NCBI RefSeq assembly: GCF_001422815.1 | Contig: NZ_LMMP01000012.1 | Location: forward strand, 5,617 to 69,616 | Direction: 5' to 3' | DNA: 64,000 bases | Source: Methylobacterium sp. Leaf91 | GTDB taxonomy: Bacteria; Pseudomonadota; Alphaproteobacteria; Rhizobiales; Beijerinckiaceae | Shown: positions 8,417 to 17,587 of the stretch, one piece after another | Layout of the letters: each line of letters starts with the position of its first letter | How positions within the stretch are numbered: the stretch's first letter is position 1 | The notes under the pieces: model-generated | Seen by the model: the letters and a program-made list of their open reading frames with translations, nothing else | What the model was told of the DNA's origin: nothing | The model's database searches: none | Made by a program: the position numbers and the translations under genes

Positions 8417-9748
8417 ATGGTCCCCACACCCCGTCCCGCCCATAGCCATTTGCGGCAGAGCATCGCGCCGCGCCTGGCACCGCTGCCCGACCACGCGGAT
8501 GTGATCGTGGTCGGCGCGGGCGCCGCCGGCATCGCCGCGGCGCGGACCCTTACGGAGCGGGGCATCTCGGTGGCGGTGCTGGAGGCGCGCGATCGGATCG
8601 GCGGTCGGCTGATCACCACGATGCTGCGCGGCCACCCGGTGGATCTGGGCGGGCATTGGCTCCATGCCGGACCGATCAATCCGCTGGTTCGCCTGGGCAA
8701 GGCGCGTGGCGAGCCCCTGCGGGTCGCCGCGCAGGAGGGACACCTGCTCGTATCGGGCCGGAAAGGACGCCGGGCGGAAGTCGCGGCCCATGCCCGTGCC
8801 TTCTCGGTAGCCGATCGCGCCCTGACCAGCCAGGCCGGCCTCGAAGGCCCCGACCGCCCGGCGTCCAGTGCCCTCCCGCCCGGTCTGGGCCCTTGGGCGG
8901 AACGCATCGCCCTCGTCCACGGCCTCGTCTCCGGGCGCCCCCTCACGGAGATCTCCCTCCACGACTTCCCCAGCATGGAATACGGCGACAATTACTTCAT
9001 CGCCGGCGGCTTCGGCGGCTATCTCGCCCGTCTGGCGCAGGGGCTTCCCATCGCCCTGAACACGCCGGTCGTGCGCATCGACTGGTCGGGAACCGGTGTC
9101 ACCGTGGAGGTGGCGGACGGATCGGTGCGGCGGGCCGCGGCGGTGATCGTGACGATCCCGATGATGGTGCTGCGCGCAGCACCGCTCTTCACCCCGTCCC
9201 TGCCGCCCAAGACTCGCGCGGCCATCGACGGGTTCTCCAGCGGGATCTACGAACACGCCGTGCTGCACTGGCCGTCCGCACCCTTCCTAGGGCGCGACCG
9301 GCTCGCCGCCTTGACGGGCGGACGCCACAAGCCTCCCGGACTGCTCACACGTGTGGATGGGACGCCGTTTCATCTGTTCGAACTCGACACGCCGATGACC
9401 CAGGCCCTGGATGCCCGGGGCCGGAACCCGGATTCCGTCCGGCGCCTCGTGCGCGCTGTCCTGGCGGACCATGTCGGCCATCGCGCCCAGCATGATCTTT
9501 CCATTCCGGCCATCAGCGAATGGCGCCACGACCCCTGGTCGCTCGGTTCATGGGCCGTGGTCCCGCCCGGACATGCTCCGGCACGGACGCAACTTCAGGC
9601 ATCGCTGGGCAACAAGATCTGGTTCGCCGGTGAGGCGCTGTCCCGTCTGCAATGGGGAACCGCCGGTGGAGCCTATGAAGAAGGTATGAGAGCGGCGAAT
9701 GAAGCTGCAACCTCCATTTCGACACATCTCAAGTTGCACGCTCAGTAG
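8417..9748 (+). CDS. FAD-dependent amine oxidase (flavin monoamine oxidase family)
   Basis: 443 residues from ATG 8417. The dinucleotide-binding motif DVIVVGAGAAGIAAARTL is at about residues 28-45 and is followed by EARDRIGGRL. A C-terminal FAD-contacting stretch KIWFAGEALSRLQWGTAGGA is at about 396-415. Members oxidise primary or polyamines to aldehydes with release of ammonia and H2O2. No signal peptide is evident at this start. A longer frame exists from 8273, but it overlaps the promoter region of the neighbouring gene and lacks family similarity. The substrate is unknown, and the gene stands alone. Confidence 0.83.
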   Translation: MVPTPRPAHSHLRQSIAPRLAPLPDHADVIVVGAGAAGIAAARTLTERGISVAVLEARDRIGGRLITTMLRGHPVDLGGHWLHAGPINPLVRLGKARGEPLRVAAQEGHLLVSGRKGRRAEVAAHARAFSVADRALTSQAGLEGPDRPASSALPPGLGPWAERIALVHGLVSGRPLTEISLHDFPSMEYGDNYFIAGGFGGYLARLAQGLPIALNTPVVRIDWSGTGVTVEVADGSVRRAAAVIVTIPMMVLRAAPLFTPSLPPKTRAAIDGFSSGIYEHAVLHWPSAPFLGRDRLAALTGGRHKPPGLLTRVDGTPFHLFELDTPMTQALDARGRNPDSVRRLVRAVLADHVGHRAQHDLSIPAISEWRHDPWSLGSWAVVPPGHAPARTQLQASLGNKIWFAGEALSRLQWGTAGGAYEEGMRAANEAATSISTHLKLHAQ

Positions 9749-9867
9749 GTCACGCCCTGTCGAATGTCACTTTGTACTTTTATCATTATGCATCATGACT
9801 GGATTAAGCTTCTTTCCATGTTTGCAAATTATCACGAACCCGCGGGTATCGCCGGATCTCGGGCTTA

Positions 9868-10932
9868 GTGCGAATGCTGGATGGGACAGTCCTATTAATC
9901 ACAGACCGGCCGGACAGCAGCGAAATCTTGCGCGGCGAACTGAGCCTCGTAGCGGATTGCAAGGTCGTCCGGTTCGATGCGGCCTTCGACATCACGCGTG
10001 AGACGATTGGTGCGATATCCGATGTGACCCTCGCTCGGCGCGACGCCGTGACCGCCATGCGCCGGGCCTTCGCGAAGCTCAACGGCGCGGACGTTCCCAT
10101 CATCTGCCTCTTGCGCAACACGAGCGAGAACGGCCTACGCGACGCCAAGAACCTCGGCGCGACGTGCTGCCTCTCGGCGCACACGCCCCCCGCCATGGTC
10201 GCCCGCACGATGATGACGCAGGTGATCCAAGACCGTGCGGACAGGCCGGTGCGGAGCATCGAGCGCGGCGTGGCACGGGCCACCGAAGTCCTGACCCGCC
10301 TGTTCGATGGCGCCCGGTCGAACGGCCCGGTCGCTCTGGCACAGGTCGATGCCAGCCTCGAACCGATCATCGAAGCGGTTCGCGACGGCGGATTGACCCG
10401 TTGGCTCGACCGGGTCTGGACGCATGATGACGCCACCTACCAGCATTGCCTGCTGGTGGCAGGCGTTGCCGCCAAGTTTTCGCTTCACCTCGGCTTCTCG
10501 GCCAGCGACCGCAATCACTTCGTCCGCGCCGCTTTGCTCCACGATCTGGGGAAAGCCCGGATTCCGCTGGCGATCCTCAACAAGCCGGGCCGGCTCGACG
10601 AGGGAGAGATGACGGTCATGCGCACGCACCCGGTCATCGGCTACGAGAAGCTGAAAGCGGCCGGCTGCGATGCCCTCACCCTCGGCGCCGTGCGGCATCA
10701 TCACGAGATGCTCGACGGTTCGGGCTATCCCGACCGCCTCAGCGGGGATTCCATCGGCGATACCGTGCGGCTGATGACGATCTGCGACATCTACTCGGCG
10801 CTGACCGAGAAACGCGCCTACAAGCCGGCCATGCCGAACGCCGTCGCCATGGCGATCCTCTCGGACATGAAGGGTCGGCTGGAGGATAGGCTGGTCCAGT
10901 CCTTCGGCGAGGCCATGGGGAACGGCTCGTGA
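9868..10932 (+). CDS. HD-GYP domain protein with degenerate receiver-like N terminus
   Basis: 354 residues (GTG 9868; an ATG two codons on is equally possible). The C-terminal half carries a complete HD-GYP signature: the HD pair in LLHDLGKARIP, then NKPGRLDEGE, THPVIGYEKL, and HHHEMLDGSGYPD. These are the residues of cyclic-di-GMP phosphodiesterases. The first 120 residues look like a receiver fold (TVLLITDRPDSSEILRGEL) but lack an obvious phosphoryl-acceptor aspartate context. The protein probably degrades c-di-GMP in the cytoplasm under non-phosphorylation control. It stands alone, convergent with yaiI. Confidence 0.8.
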   Translation: MRMLDGTVLLITDRPDSSEILRGELSLVADCKVVRFDAAFDITRETIGAISDVTLARRDAVTAMRRAFAKLNGADVPIICLLRNTSENGLRDAKNLGATCCLSAHTPPAMVARTMMTQVIQDRADRPVRSIERGVARATEVLTRLFDGARSNGPVALAQVDASLEPIIEAVRDGGLTRWLDRVWTHDDATYQHCLLVAGVAAKFSLHLGFSASDRNHFVRAALLHDLGKARIPLAILNKPGRLDEGEMTVMRTHPVIGYEKLKAAGCDALTLGAVRHHHEMLDGSGYPDRLSGDSIGDTVRLMTICDIYSALTEKRAYKPAMPNAVAMAILSDMKGRLEDRLVQSFGEAMGNGS

Positions 10933-10977
10933 CGAAGCCGAAACGAATCCCGGACGCGGCTCGGGACAGGGCGAACC

Positions 10978-11460
10978 TCAGCCGAAGCCGCCCCGCTTGA
11001 GCCGCATCACGGTCCGATCCAGCGCGCCGAGATAGGCGGAGCGGTCCCGGGCCGAGAACGGTCGCGGACCGCCCGTGACCGTGCCCGCCTCGCGCAGGTC
11101 CTGCATCAGGTTGCGGGTGGCGAGGGCGAGGCCGATCCCGCTCTCGCTGAAGGGCTTCCCGGTCGGCGCGAGCACCTCGGCACCCGCCTTCACGCATCGG
11201 CTCGCCAGAGGCACGTCCGAGGTGACGACGACGGCCCCCGGCCGGGCGCGCTCCGCGATCCAATCGTCGGCGGCGTCGAAACGATCGCTCACGACGACGC
11301 GCTCGATCCAGGGTTCCCGCGGCAGGGTGATGAAGCTGTTCGCCACCACGTAGACATGCAGGCCGTAGCGGCCGGCGACCCGGTAGGTCTCGTCCTTCAC
11401 CGGGCAGGCATCGGCGTCGATGTAGACGACGATCGAACGGTCGGCGGCCGGCTCGCTCAC
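10978..11460 (-). CDS. YaiI/YqxD family protein (DUF188)
   Basis: 160 residues from GTG 11460, which overlaps the stop of the adenylate cyclase (GTGA). Family motifs include [13 protein letters not shown] at about 12-24, [32 protein letters not shown], and [11 protein letters not shown] near the C terminus. The fold is PIN-like with a cluster of acidic residues, so a nuclease-type activity is suspected. The biological role is not established. Overlap with the cyclase suggests cotranscription. Confidence 0.87.
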   Translation of the reverse strand: MSEPAADRSIVVYIDADACPVKDETYRVAGRYGLHVYVVANSFITLPREPWIERVVVSDRFDAADDWIAERARPGAVVVTSDVPLASRCVKAGAEVLAPTGKPFSESGIGLALATRNLMQDLREAGTVTGGPRPFSARDRSAYLGALDRTVMRLKRGGFG

Positions 11461-12548
11461 GCGGACGCCGCCAAGGGCGCGGACAAGGGCGCGGCCACGC
11501 TCCGTCCGCCCTCGGTCTCCTCGAGCGCCGGAACCACCCGCTCCAGAGTCGAGACGGCCAGGGGCTGGCCCCGGCCACGCAGGGCGTGGGCGCCGAGCGA
11601 GCGGGCGTGGATGCCCTCGGGCAGGCGCGGAAGGCGGGCGAGGAGATCGTCCGAAATCAGGATCTCGGTGCCCAGGGGCCGGCACAGGGCCTCGATCCGC
11701 GAAGTCACGTTCACCGTGTCGCCGAAATACGCGATCTTGTGCCGGTCGACCCCGACTTCGGCCGTGACGATGGATCCGCCATGCAGCGCCGCCCGCAAAC
11801 GGGGTACGACGCCGAATCGGGCCTGCCAGATCGACGCCTCGGCCTCGATCCTGTCGAGGACGTCGAACACGCAGGCGACGCAGCGCCCGTCCTTGAGGCC
11901 CCGCTCCATCGGCCAGGTGATCATGGCCATGTCGCCGATGTAATCGTCGGTGGAGCCGTGGTTGCGGCGCACGGGCTCGGCGAGGGCGGCGAAGACCGCG
12001 CCGAGATAGGCCTGGGCCTTCAGGTCGCCATGGGTCTCGGCGAAGGCGGTGGAGCCGACGACGTCGAGGAAGAGGAAGATGCGGTCCTCGCGCACCGGCT
12101 TGTGATAGCGGCCGACGAGAAAGTTCACGAACACCTCGCCGCCGATGAGATCGCGCATGCGGATGACGAAGACGAGCATCGCCGACACCGCCAGCGAGTA
12201 GGCGAGGACCCGAGGCGTGATCTTGACGGCGTCCTTGAGCGCGTCCCCGGTCAGGCCCAGGGCCCAGACGACGAGGCCCCCGAGCGCGATGCCGCTGGCG
12301 ATCATCAGGACATAGGCGAGCTCGGCCGTGAGCACGTAGATCTTCGCCGGCAACTGGCGCAGGCGCGCCTGAAGGCCGCCGAAGATCAGGCCACGGTCGA
12401 AGGCGAGGGTGGTCGCCCCCACCGCGAGGCCATAGATCACCCCGGCCAGCGGCGAGGCGCCGTTGGCGAACAGAAGGTCGTAGAGGAGCCCGGCGCCGCT
12501 GCAGGCGACGAGAATGAGCATCCAGAACCAGCGGTGCGGCGGTAGCAT
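11457..12548 (-). CDS. membrane-anchored class III adenylate/guanylate cyclase
   Basis: 363 residues. The N-terminal 140 residues contain about four hydrophobic segments ([74 protein letters not shown]). The catalytic domain follows at about 158-340, with [16 protein letters not shown] carrying the first metal aspartate, [14 protein letters not shown] the second, and [16 protein letters not shown] matching the family's C-terminal motif. It makes cAMP (or cGMP) from the nucleotide triphosphate at the inner membrane. Signal input is unknown. It is coupled to yaiI downstream. Confidence 0.85.
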   Translation of the reverse strand: MLPPHRWFWMLILVACSGAGLLYDLLFANGASPLAGVIYGLAVGATTLAFDRGLIFGGLQARLRQLPAKIYVLTAELAYVLMIASGIALGGLVVWALGLTGDALKDAVKITPRVLAYSLAVSAMLVFVIRMRDLIGGEVFVNFLVGRYHKPVREDRIFLFLDVVGSTAFAETHGDLKAQAYLGAVFAALAEPVRRNHGSTDDYIGDMAMITWPMERGLKDGRCVACVFDVLDRIEAEASIWQARFGVVPRLRAALHGGSIVTAEVGVDRHKIAYFGDTVNVTSRIEALCRPLGTEILISDDLLARLPRLPEGIHARSLGAHALRGRGQPLAVSTLERVVPALEETEGGRSVAAPLSAPLAASA

Positions 12549-12860
12549 CAGGCGTCACCCCGGTCTGGCTCGTCACGAAGACGATGGCGTCGCGCGGGGA
12601 GAAGCAAGGCGTGGCATCCTTCGGAAGGCCATCGTCGGAAGACGCGGGTGAGTTACCGCGCCGAGACGACCGGCCCACCCTGAACAACGGTCCATGATGG
12701 CGCGATTAAGGCCATGGGCCGTTAAGGCTGCCTTCGAAATTCATTGACCGCCCGGAAGACCGTGAGATCTCCGTAACCGGGTACGCTTTAGGCTCGTTGT
12801 CAGACAGGCAGCCCTCACTGCTGCAACGCGGCTCGACCGCTTCAGAAGGCGCGCATCGCG
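12549..12860. other. divergent intergenic region
   Basis: 312 bases between the cyclase and the methyltransferase, transcribed away from each other. No gene is supported. TTAAGGC occurs twice at about 12705-12730, and TTGACC at about 12744 could be a -35 element, but no matching -10 is evident at normal spacing. Confidence 0.4.
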
Positions 12861-13676
12861 ATGAGCATGACGAGTGCGAACCCGGATCCGACCACCCCCA
12901 AGGCGTCGGCGACACGCACGCTGGTGGCCCCGCGCGACATTCGCGCCATCGCGCACGACCTCGGCTATTCGCCCGACTGGAACTGGAGCTGGGAGAACTA
13001 CAAGAACACGATCGTCGCCCTCACAAACGAGTACGACCTTCGCGACCATTTCGAGATCGGCGGCGGGCGCGACCCGGTCTTCCAGCCGCCCGAACTGCTG
13101 CGTCACGGGATCAAGGTGACGATCAACGACATCTCGCAGAAGGAGCTCGATCTCGCTCCTCCCGAATTCTCGAAACTCTGCTGCGACATCGCCTCGCCTT
13201 CCACCCTCGACACCATCGGCCGAAACCGGTTCGACTTCGCCTATTGCTCGATGGTGATGGAGCATGTGCCGGACGTGGCGCAGATGTGGCGCAACATCCA
13301 TGGCCTTCTAACCCCGGGCGGCGCAGCGCTCAGCTTCTTTCCCACCCTGTTCGCCCCGCCCTTCGTCGCCAACCAGCTCATGCCGGAGGCCCTGTCGCGC
13401 GCCGTGCTCCACACCCTGTTCCCGGACCGCAGGGACGATGGCGGCAACCCGAAATTCCCGGCGCATTACAATTACTGCCGGGGCAGCGAGGCGGTGATCG
13501 TGCCGCTCCTGAAGGAGATCGGCTTTCGCGAGATCGTCGTGCTGCCGTTCTACGGCTACAGCTACTTCCAGAAGCTGCCCGGCCTGCGCCAGATCGACGA
13601 CGCATTCACCCGCCTCGCCCGGAGCCGCGACTGGCGGACCTTCACGAGCTTCGCTTTCGTCATCGCGCGTAAATGA
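12861..13676 (+). CDS. SAM-dependent methyltransferase domain protein
   Basis: 271 residues. A Rossmann-type methyltransferase fold is suggested by DHFEIGGGRDPVFQPPELL at about 67-85 (glycine-rich motif I region), ITINDISQKELDLAP-like motif II and FDFAYCSMVMEHVPDVAQMWRNI at about 124-146. The last is the usual motif before the substrate lobe. The target is unknown. Its TGA overlaps the ATG of the glycosyltransferase (ATGA), so the pair is likely an operon for a surface glycan or a small glycosylated product. Confidence 0.75.
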   Translation: MSMTSANPDPTTPKASATRTLVAPRDIRAIAHDLGYSPDWNWSWENYKNTIVALTNEYDLRDHFEIGGGRDPVFQPPELLRHGIKVTINDISQKELDLAPPEFSKLCCDIASPSTLDTIGRNRFDFAYCSMVMEHVPDVAQMWRNIHGLLTPGGAALSFFPTLFAPPFVANQLMPEALSRAVLHTLFPDRRDDGGNPKFPAHYNYCRGSEAVIVPLLKEIGFREIVVLPFYGYSYFQKLPGLRQIDDAFTRLARSRDWRTFTSFAFVIARK

Positions 13677-14947
13677 CCATCACCCGGTCCGATGCGGTCA
13701 TGAATGTCATCATCGTCGCCGATCACGCCTTCATCAACGGTGGGCAGGCGAAAGTCGCCATCGAGAGCGCCCTCGGCCTCGCGAGGCGCGGCCACCGCGT
13801 CGTGTTCTTCGCAGCCGTCGGCCCGGCCGATCCGCGTCTGGCGGCCGCCGGGATCGAGGTGATCGTGCTTGGCCAGACCGACGTGGCGCTCACGACTTCG
13901 CTCGCCAGTTTCGGCGTGCAATGGCTCTGGAACCGGCCAGCGGCTCTCCGCCTCCAAGCGCTCCTCTCCGGTTACGATCCGGAAGACAGCGTCGTCCACG
14001 TCCATGGCTGGGCCAAGGCCCTGTCGCCCTCCATCGGGCCGGTGCTCAAGGCGACGAGGGTGCCGGTGGTGTTCACCATGCACGAATACTATCTCGCCTG
14101 CCCCAATGGCGGCTTCTACGATTACCCGATCTCGGCCGCCTGCCACCGGACCCCGCTCTCGCCCGCCTGCATCGCCTACAATTGCGATTCCCGGAGCTAT
14201 GCCCGCAAACTGATGCGGGTCGGCCGCCATGCCTTGATGCGGGGGTCGGGGCTGGTGGGCAGCGCGGCCACCGTCATCACCATCAGTCGGCTGCAGAAGA
14301 CCGTTCTCGCCCCCTACCTGCCGAAACGGACACGCTATTTCGAGGTCTCGAACCCCGTGGATGCGGAGCCCCTCGGGCGGAAGGCAGAGCGGCCGCTGGG
14401 CGATATCGTCTTCGTCGGGCGGGTCTCGCCCGAGAAGGGCGCGAACGTCTTCGCCGAGGCCGCCCGCCTCGCCGGGCAGACGGCCGTGTTCATCGGCGAC
14501 GGCCCGCAGCGGGCGCAGCTCGAGGCGGACTATCCGGAGGCCAGCTTCCTCGGCTGGAAGAACCCGGCCGAGGTCAAGGCGCTGATGCGCGCGGCCCGCG
14601 CCCTCGTCTTCCCCTCGGTCTGGTACGAGGGCCAGCCCCTCACCGTGCTCGAATCCCTGGCGGCGGGGACGCCGGTGATCGTCAGCGACATCTGCGCCGG
14701 ACGGGAAGCGGTGGAGGACGGCGTCAACGGTCTCTGGTTCGCGTCCGGCAAACCGGATTCCCTCGCCGCCGCCCTCATGCGTCTTTCCGACGACGCGGAG
14801 GCGCGCCGGATGTCGGATGCGGCCTACGACCTGTTCTGGGCCGATCCGCTGACCCTCGACCGGCATCTCGACGGGATCGAGGCGGTCTACCGAAGCAGCC
14901 TCGCTTCCGCGCGCTCTCCCTCGACCATCCGGGCCATCCACGCCTGA
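13673..14947 (+). CDS. family 4-like glycosyltransferase
   Basis: 424 residues (ATG 13673 overlapping the previous stop; ATG 13700 is an alternative that starts directly at MNVIIVADHAFING). The GT-B fold is indicated by the N-terminal glycine-rich loop INGGQAKVAIESALGLARRGH. The C-terminal donor-binding lobe has DIVFVGRVSPEKGANVFAEAA at about 243-263 and LVFPSVWYEGQPLTVLESLAAGTPVIVS at about 313-340. It would use a nucleotide or similar activated sugar. The internal cysteine cluster (YYLACPNGGFYDYPISAACH) is seen in other GT4 members. Its 3' end overlaps the convergent hydrolase by 61 bases. Confidence 0.85.
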   Translation: MTITRSDAVMNVIIVADHAFINGGQAKVAIESALGLARRGHRVVFFAAVGPADPRLAAAGIEVIVLGQTDVALTTSLASFGVQWLWNRPAALRLQALLSGYDPEDSVVHVHGWAKALSPSIGPVLKATRVPVVFTMHEYYLACPNGGFYDYPISAACHRTPLSPACIAYNCDSRSYARKLMRVGRHALMRGSGLVGSAATVITISRLQKTVLAPYLPKRTRYFEVSNPVDAEPLGRKAERPLGDIVFVGRVSPEKGANVFAEAARLAGQTAVFIGDGPQRAQLEADYPEASFLGWKNPAEVKALMRAARALVFPSVWYEGQPLTVLESLAAGTPVIVSDICAGREAVEDGVNGLWFASGKPDSLAAALMRLSDDAEARRMSDAAYDLFWADPLTLDRHLDGIEAVYRSSLASARSPSTIRAIHA

Positions 14948-15534
14948 ACCGCCGTGACGTCGGCCTGGCCGAGCCCGTGCCCGGCCGGCTGGATGTCGTG
15001 CGTCACATCCGCCCCGGCCCGGCCGAGGATTCCGGCGAGACGCGCGGCGTTCTCGGCCGGCACGATCGGATCGGCCATGCCCGACAGCATCAGCACGGGC
15101 GTGCCGGTCAGGTCGGGAACGGGCGGCTCCGCCAGCGGCATCATCGGCCGGAGCAGCGCCGCTCCTGCCAGCACGCCCGGATGAAGCAGGAGAAGGGCGG
15201 CGGCGATGTTGGCGCCGTTGGAGAAGCCAAGCGCCACCGGAGCGGCGATTCCGTAGGCCTCACGGGCCTCCGCGATGAAATCCGCGAGCTCCCGCGCACG
15301 ACGCCGGAGGTCGGCCTCGTCGAAGACACCCTCGGCGAGTCGGCGGAAGAAGCGCGGCATGCCGTTCTCCAGGACGGCTCCGCGCGGCGACAGCAGGGCG
15401 GAGCCCGGCGAGACGGCGCGACCCAGGGGCAGCAGGTCGCTCTCGTCGCCGCCGGTGCCGTGGAGCAGCAGGAGCGGAGGCGAGCCGGCCACGGTCGCGG
15501 GCTCGAAACGGTGAGTGAAGGACAGCTTGGTCAT
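14887..15534 (-). CDS. MhqD-like carboxylesterase (alpha/beta hydrolase)
   Basis: 215 residues from ATG 15534. PPLLLLHGTGGDESDLLPLG gives the oxyanion region (about 18-37). GFSNGANIAAALLL has the nucleophile elbow serine (about 116), with aspartate in SGMADPIVP and histidine in AGHGLGQADV. The segment ENGMPRFFRRLAEGVFDEADL is characteristic of the MhqD/phospholipase-carboxylesterase subgroup. It follows the ring-cleaving dioxygenase on the same strand with 56 bases between, reproducing the mhqE-mhqD pairing known from Bacillus quinone resistance. A detoxifying role is inferred from that pairing. Confidence 0.83.
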   Translation of the reverse strand: MTKLSFTHRFEPATVAGSPPLLLLHGTGGDESDLLPLGRAVSPGSALLSPRGAVLENGMPRFFRRLAEGVFDEADLRRRARELADFIAEAREAYGIAAPVALGFSNGANIAAALLLLHPGVLAGAALLRPMMPLAEPPVPDLTGTPVLMLSGMADPIVPAENAARLAGILGRAGADVTHDIQPAGHGLGQADVTAVQAWMARMVEGERAEARLLR

Positions 15535-15561
15535 GACGGCCTCGCGAAAAGTGCGTGGGAA

Positions 15562-15585
15562 CCGCCCCTCCTCGCGGAGGGGCGG
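15562..15585 (-). terminator. hairpin between dioxygenase and hydrolase genes
   Basis: CCGCCCCTCC and GGAGGGGCGG form a perfect 10-bp stem around a TCGC tetraloop. No T-run follows on the minus strand. Because it lies inside a two-gene unit it may be an mRNA-stabilising or attenuating hairpin rather than a full terminator. Confidence 0.45.
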
Positions 15586-15590
15586 CCGTG

Positions 15591-16523
15591 TCAGGCGATG
15601 ACGGGGAGAACCTCCTCGATCCGCGCGCGGTGCGCTTCGAGGAAGGCGGGGAGCTTGAGCGCCTCGCCCAGCGTCTCGGCCGGCTCGTCGACGGCAAAGC
15701 CCGGGATGTCGGTGGCGATCTCGAACAGCACGCCGCCGGGCTCGCGGAAGTAAACTGAGCGGAAATAGGCGCGGTCCCGCTGCTCGGTCACCTGCAGGCC
15801 ATGGGTGCCGGTGAGATCGGCCACCATGGCGGCCTGCTCGGCATCGTCCTTCGCCCGGAAGGCGATGTGATGTACCGAGCCGGCACCGGGCCGGCCGCGC
15901 AGGAACTCGCCCACTGCCCGGAGGGTGACGAACCCACCGACGCCGTTGCCATTGGCGTAGCGGGTCATCGCCCCGTCGCGCCCGGCCTCGGCGAAGCCGA
16001 ACACCCCGGTGAGGATCCGCGCCGTCGGCTCCGCCTCGTTGAGGAGCAGGGTGACGCCGTGGAAGCCTCGGATGGCGTGCTCGGCCGGAACCTCGGCACC
16101 GGTCCAGGAAGGCGCCCCCTCGGTGGCCTCGTCGACCCCGACCAGGGCCAGCACCATCCCGTCGGGATCGCGCAGGCGAAGGACCGGCTCGCCGAAGAGC
16201 TGGACCAGCGCGTCGTGGTCGACGCCCTTCTCGATCAGCCGGTGGGTCCACCAGCCGATGGAGGCGCGGGGAACGCGGAAGGCGGTCTCCTGCGTCTCGC
16301 CGATCCCGACCCGTCCCCGCGCGGCATGGGCGACGGGAAAGAACGTCAGGATCGTGCCGGGGCGGCCGGCATCGTCGCCGTAATAGAGGTGATAGGTCGA
16401 GGGATCGTCGAAATTGACGGTCTTCTTCACCAGGCGCAGGCCAAGAACGCGGCGATAGAAATCGAGGTTGCGCTGGATGTCGCCGGCATAGGCGGTGACG
16501 TGGTGCAGGCCGTTATCGGACAT
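15591..16523 (-). CDS. ring-cleaving dioxygenase of the glyoxalase fold (MhqE/MhqO-like)
   Basis: 310 residues from ATG 16523. Two vicinal-oxygen-chelate modules are visible. The first starts GLHHVTAYAGDIQRNLDFYRRVLGL. The second starts IRGFHGVTLLLNEAEPTARILTGVFGF and continues to SVHHIAFRAKDDAEQAA and SVYFREPGGVLFEIATD. The metal ligands expected are H8, H224-region and the C-terminal E in LFEIATD. Members open hydroquinone- or catechol-type rings. It is divergent from a LysR gene with a palindromic operator between them, so induction by aromatic electrophiles is likely. Confidence 0.85.
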   Translation of the reverse strand: MSDNGLHHVTAYAGDIQRNLDFYRRVLGLRLVKKTVNFDDPSTYHLYYGDDAGRPGTILTFFPVAHAARGRVGIGETQETAFRVPRASIGWWTHRLIEKGVDHDALVQLFGEPVLRLRDPDGMVLALVGVDEATEGAPSWTGAEVPAEHAIRGFHGVTLLLNEAEPTARILTGVFGFAEAGRDGAMTRYANGNGVGGFVTLRAVGEFLRGRPGAGSVHHIAFRAKDDAEQAAMVADLTGTHGLQVTEQRDRAYFRSVYFREPGGVLFEIATDIPGFAVDEPAETLGEALKLPAFLEAHRARIEEVLPVIA

Positions 16524-16613
16524 GATCGTGTCTCCCGGACGCGCTGGCCGGTGGATGGCCACCGCGCCGCTTTGTGATGACGACAATCTGGGGCTTGGCA
16601 TGCCGCATGAAAA

Positions 16614-16641
16614 CAGAAACGATGGAAACCTATCGTTTCTG
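16614..16641. promoter_or_regulatory. palindromic operator between dioxygenase and LysR genes
   Basis: CAGAAACGAT (16614-16623) and ATCGTTTCTG (16632-16641) are a perfect 10-bp inverted repeat with an 8-base spacer (GGAAACCT). It ends 11 bases before the LysR start codon and about 90 bases from the dioxygenase start, so it can govern both. A near-identical copy lies at 56957-56984 upstream of the pirin gene. Binding by the LysR at 16653 is inferred. Confidence 0.7.
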
Positions 16642-16652
16642 GAAATGCGCAT

Positions 16653-17579
16653 ATGAAACTGCCGGATTTCGAAGCCTGGGCGATCTTCGCGAAGGTCGCC
16701 GAGAGAGGGTCCTTCGGGCGGGCGGCGGATGAACTCGGGCTGTCGAAGGCCACGGTCTCCAAGGCGGTCACCCGCCTGGAAGCCCGGATCGGCGGCCGCC
16801 TGTTCCACCGGACCTCGCGCAAGATCGCCCTGACGGAGATGGGCCATGCGGCGCGGGACGGCGCCGCGCGCATCCTCGCGGAGGGCGAAGCGGCGGAAGC
16901 CCAGGCCACGGCCTCGTCATCGGTTCCGCGCGGCATGGTGAGGCTGGCCGCCCCCATGTCGTTCGGGATCCTCCACGTGGCCCCGATCCTTCCGGATTTC
17001 CTGAGTCAGTATCCGGAGGTCTCGGTGGACCTCCATTTCAGCGATGCCCTCGTGGATCTCGTGGGCGGGGGCTTCGATATCGGCCTGCGCATCGCCGCGC
17101 TGGCGGATTCCTCCCTGCGGGCGCGGCGCCTCTGCCTTGTGAACCGCGCCCTCGTTGCGTCGCCGGATTATCTCGACCGGCATGGCAGGCCGGAGCATCC
17201 GCGCGATCTCGCCCGCCACGCCTGCCTCGGCTACGCCTATCTGCCGAGCCCGGACCGCTGGATCTTCACGAGCCGCGAGGGCGAGGAGGCGGTCATCCTT
17301 CCCGCCGGGCCGCTGCGGGCCAACAATGCCGACGCCCTGACTCCCGCCCTTCGCGCCGGGCTCGGCCTCGCAGTCCAACCGGATTTCATGGTCTGGGAGG
17401 ATCTTCGGGCCGGGCGACTCGAACGGGTGCTGCATGGATGGGAGCTTCCGCCCATCGCCCTGCATCTGGTCACGCCGCCGGGAGACCCGCGCCCGGCCCG
17501 CGTGCTTGCGCTCATCGCCTTCCTGACAAGCCGGTTCGCGGCAGCACCCTGGTCGAACGGCGCCGCCGCACAGCCCTGA
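16653..17579 (+). CDS. LysR-family regulator, likely of quinone/electrophile detoxification
   Basis: 308 residues. The HTH at about 5-62 reads [42 protein letters not shown]. The effector domain reads [24 protein letters not shown], the form seen in the LysR subgroup that controls quinone-responsive genes such as pirin or dioxygenases. The gene is divergent from the dioxygenase. The operator overlapping its own leader suggests autoregulation. The same site in front of the pirin at 56 kb suggests that pirin is a second target. Confidence 0.9.
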   Translation: MKLPDFEAWAIFAKVAERGSFGRAADELGLSKATVSKAVTRLEARIGGRLFHRTSRKIALTEMGHAARDGAARILAEGEAAEAQATASSSVPRGMVRLAAPMSFGILHVAPILPDFLSQYPEVSVDLHFSDALVDLVGGGFDIGLRIAALADSSLRARRLCLVNRALVASPDYLDRHGRPEHPRDLARHACLGYAYLPSPDRWIFTSREGEEAVILPAGPLRANNADALTPALRAGLGLAVQPDFMVWEDLRAGRLERVLHGWELPPIALHLVTPPGDPRPARVLALIAFLTSRFAAAPWSNGAAAQP

Positions 17580-17587
17580 GACCGCGA

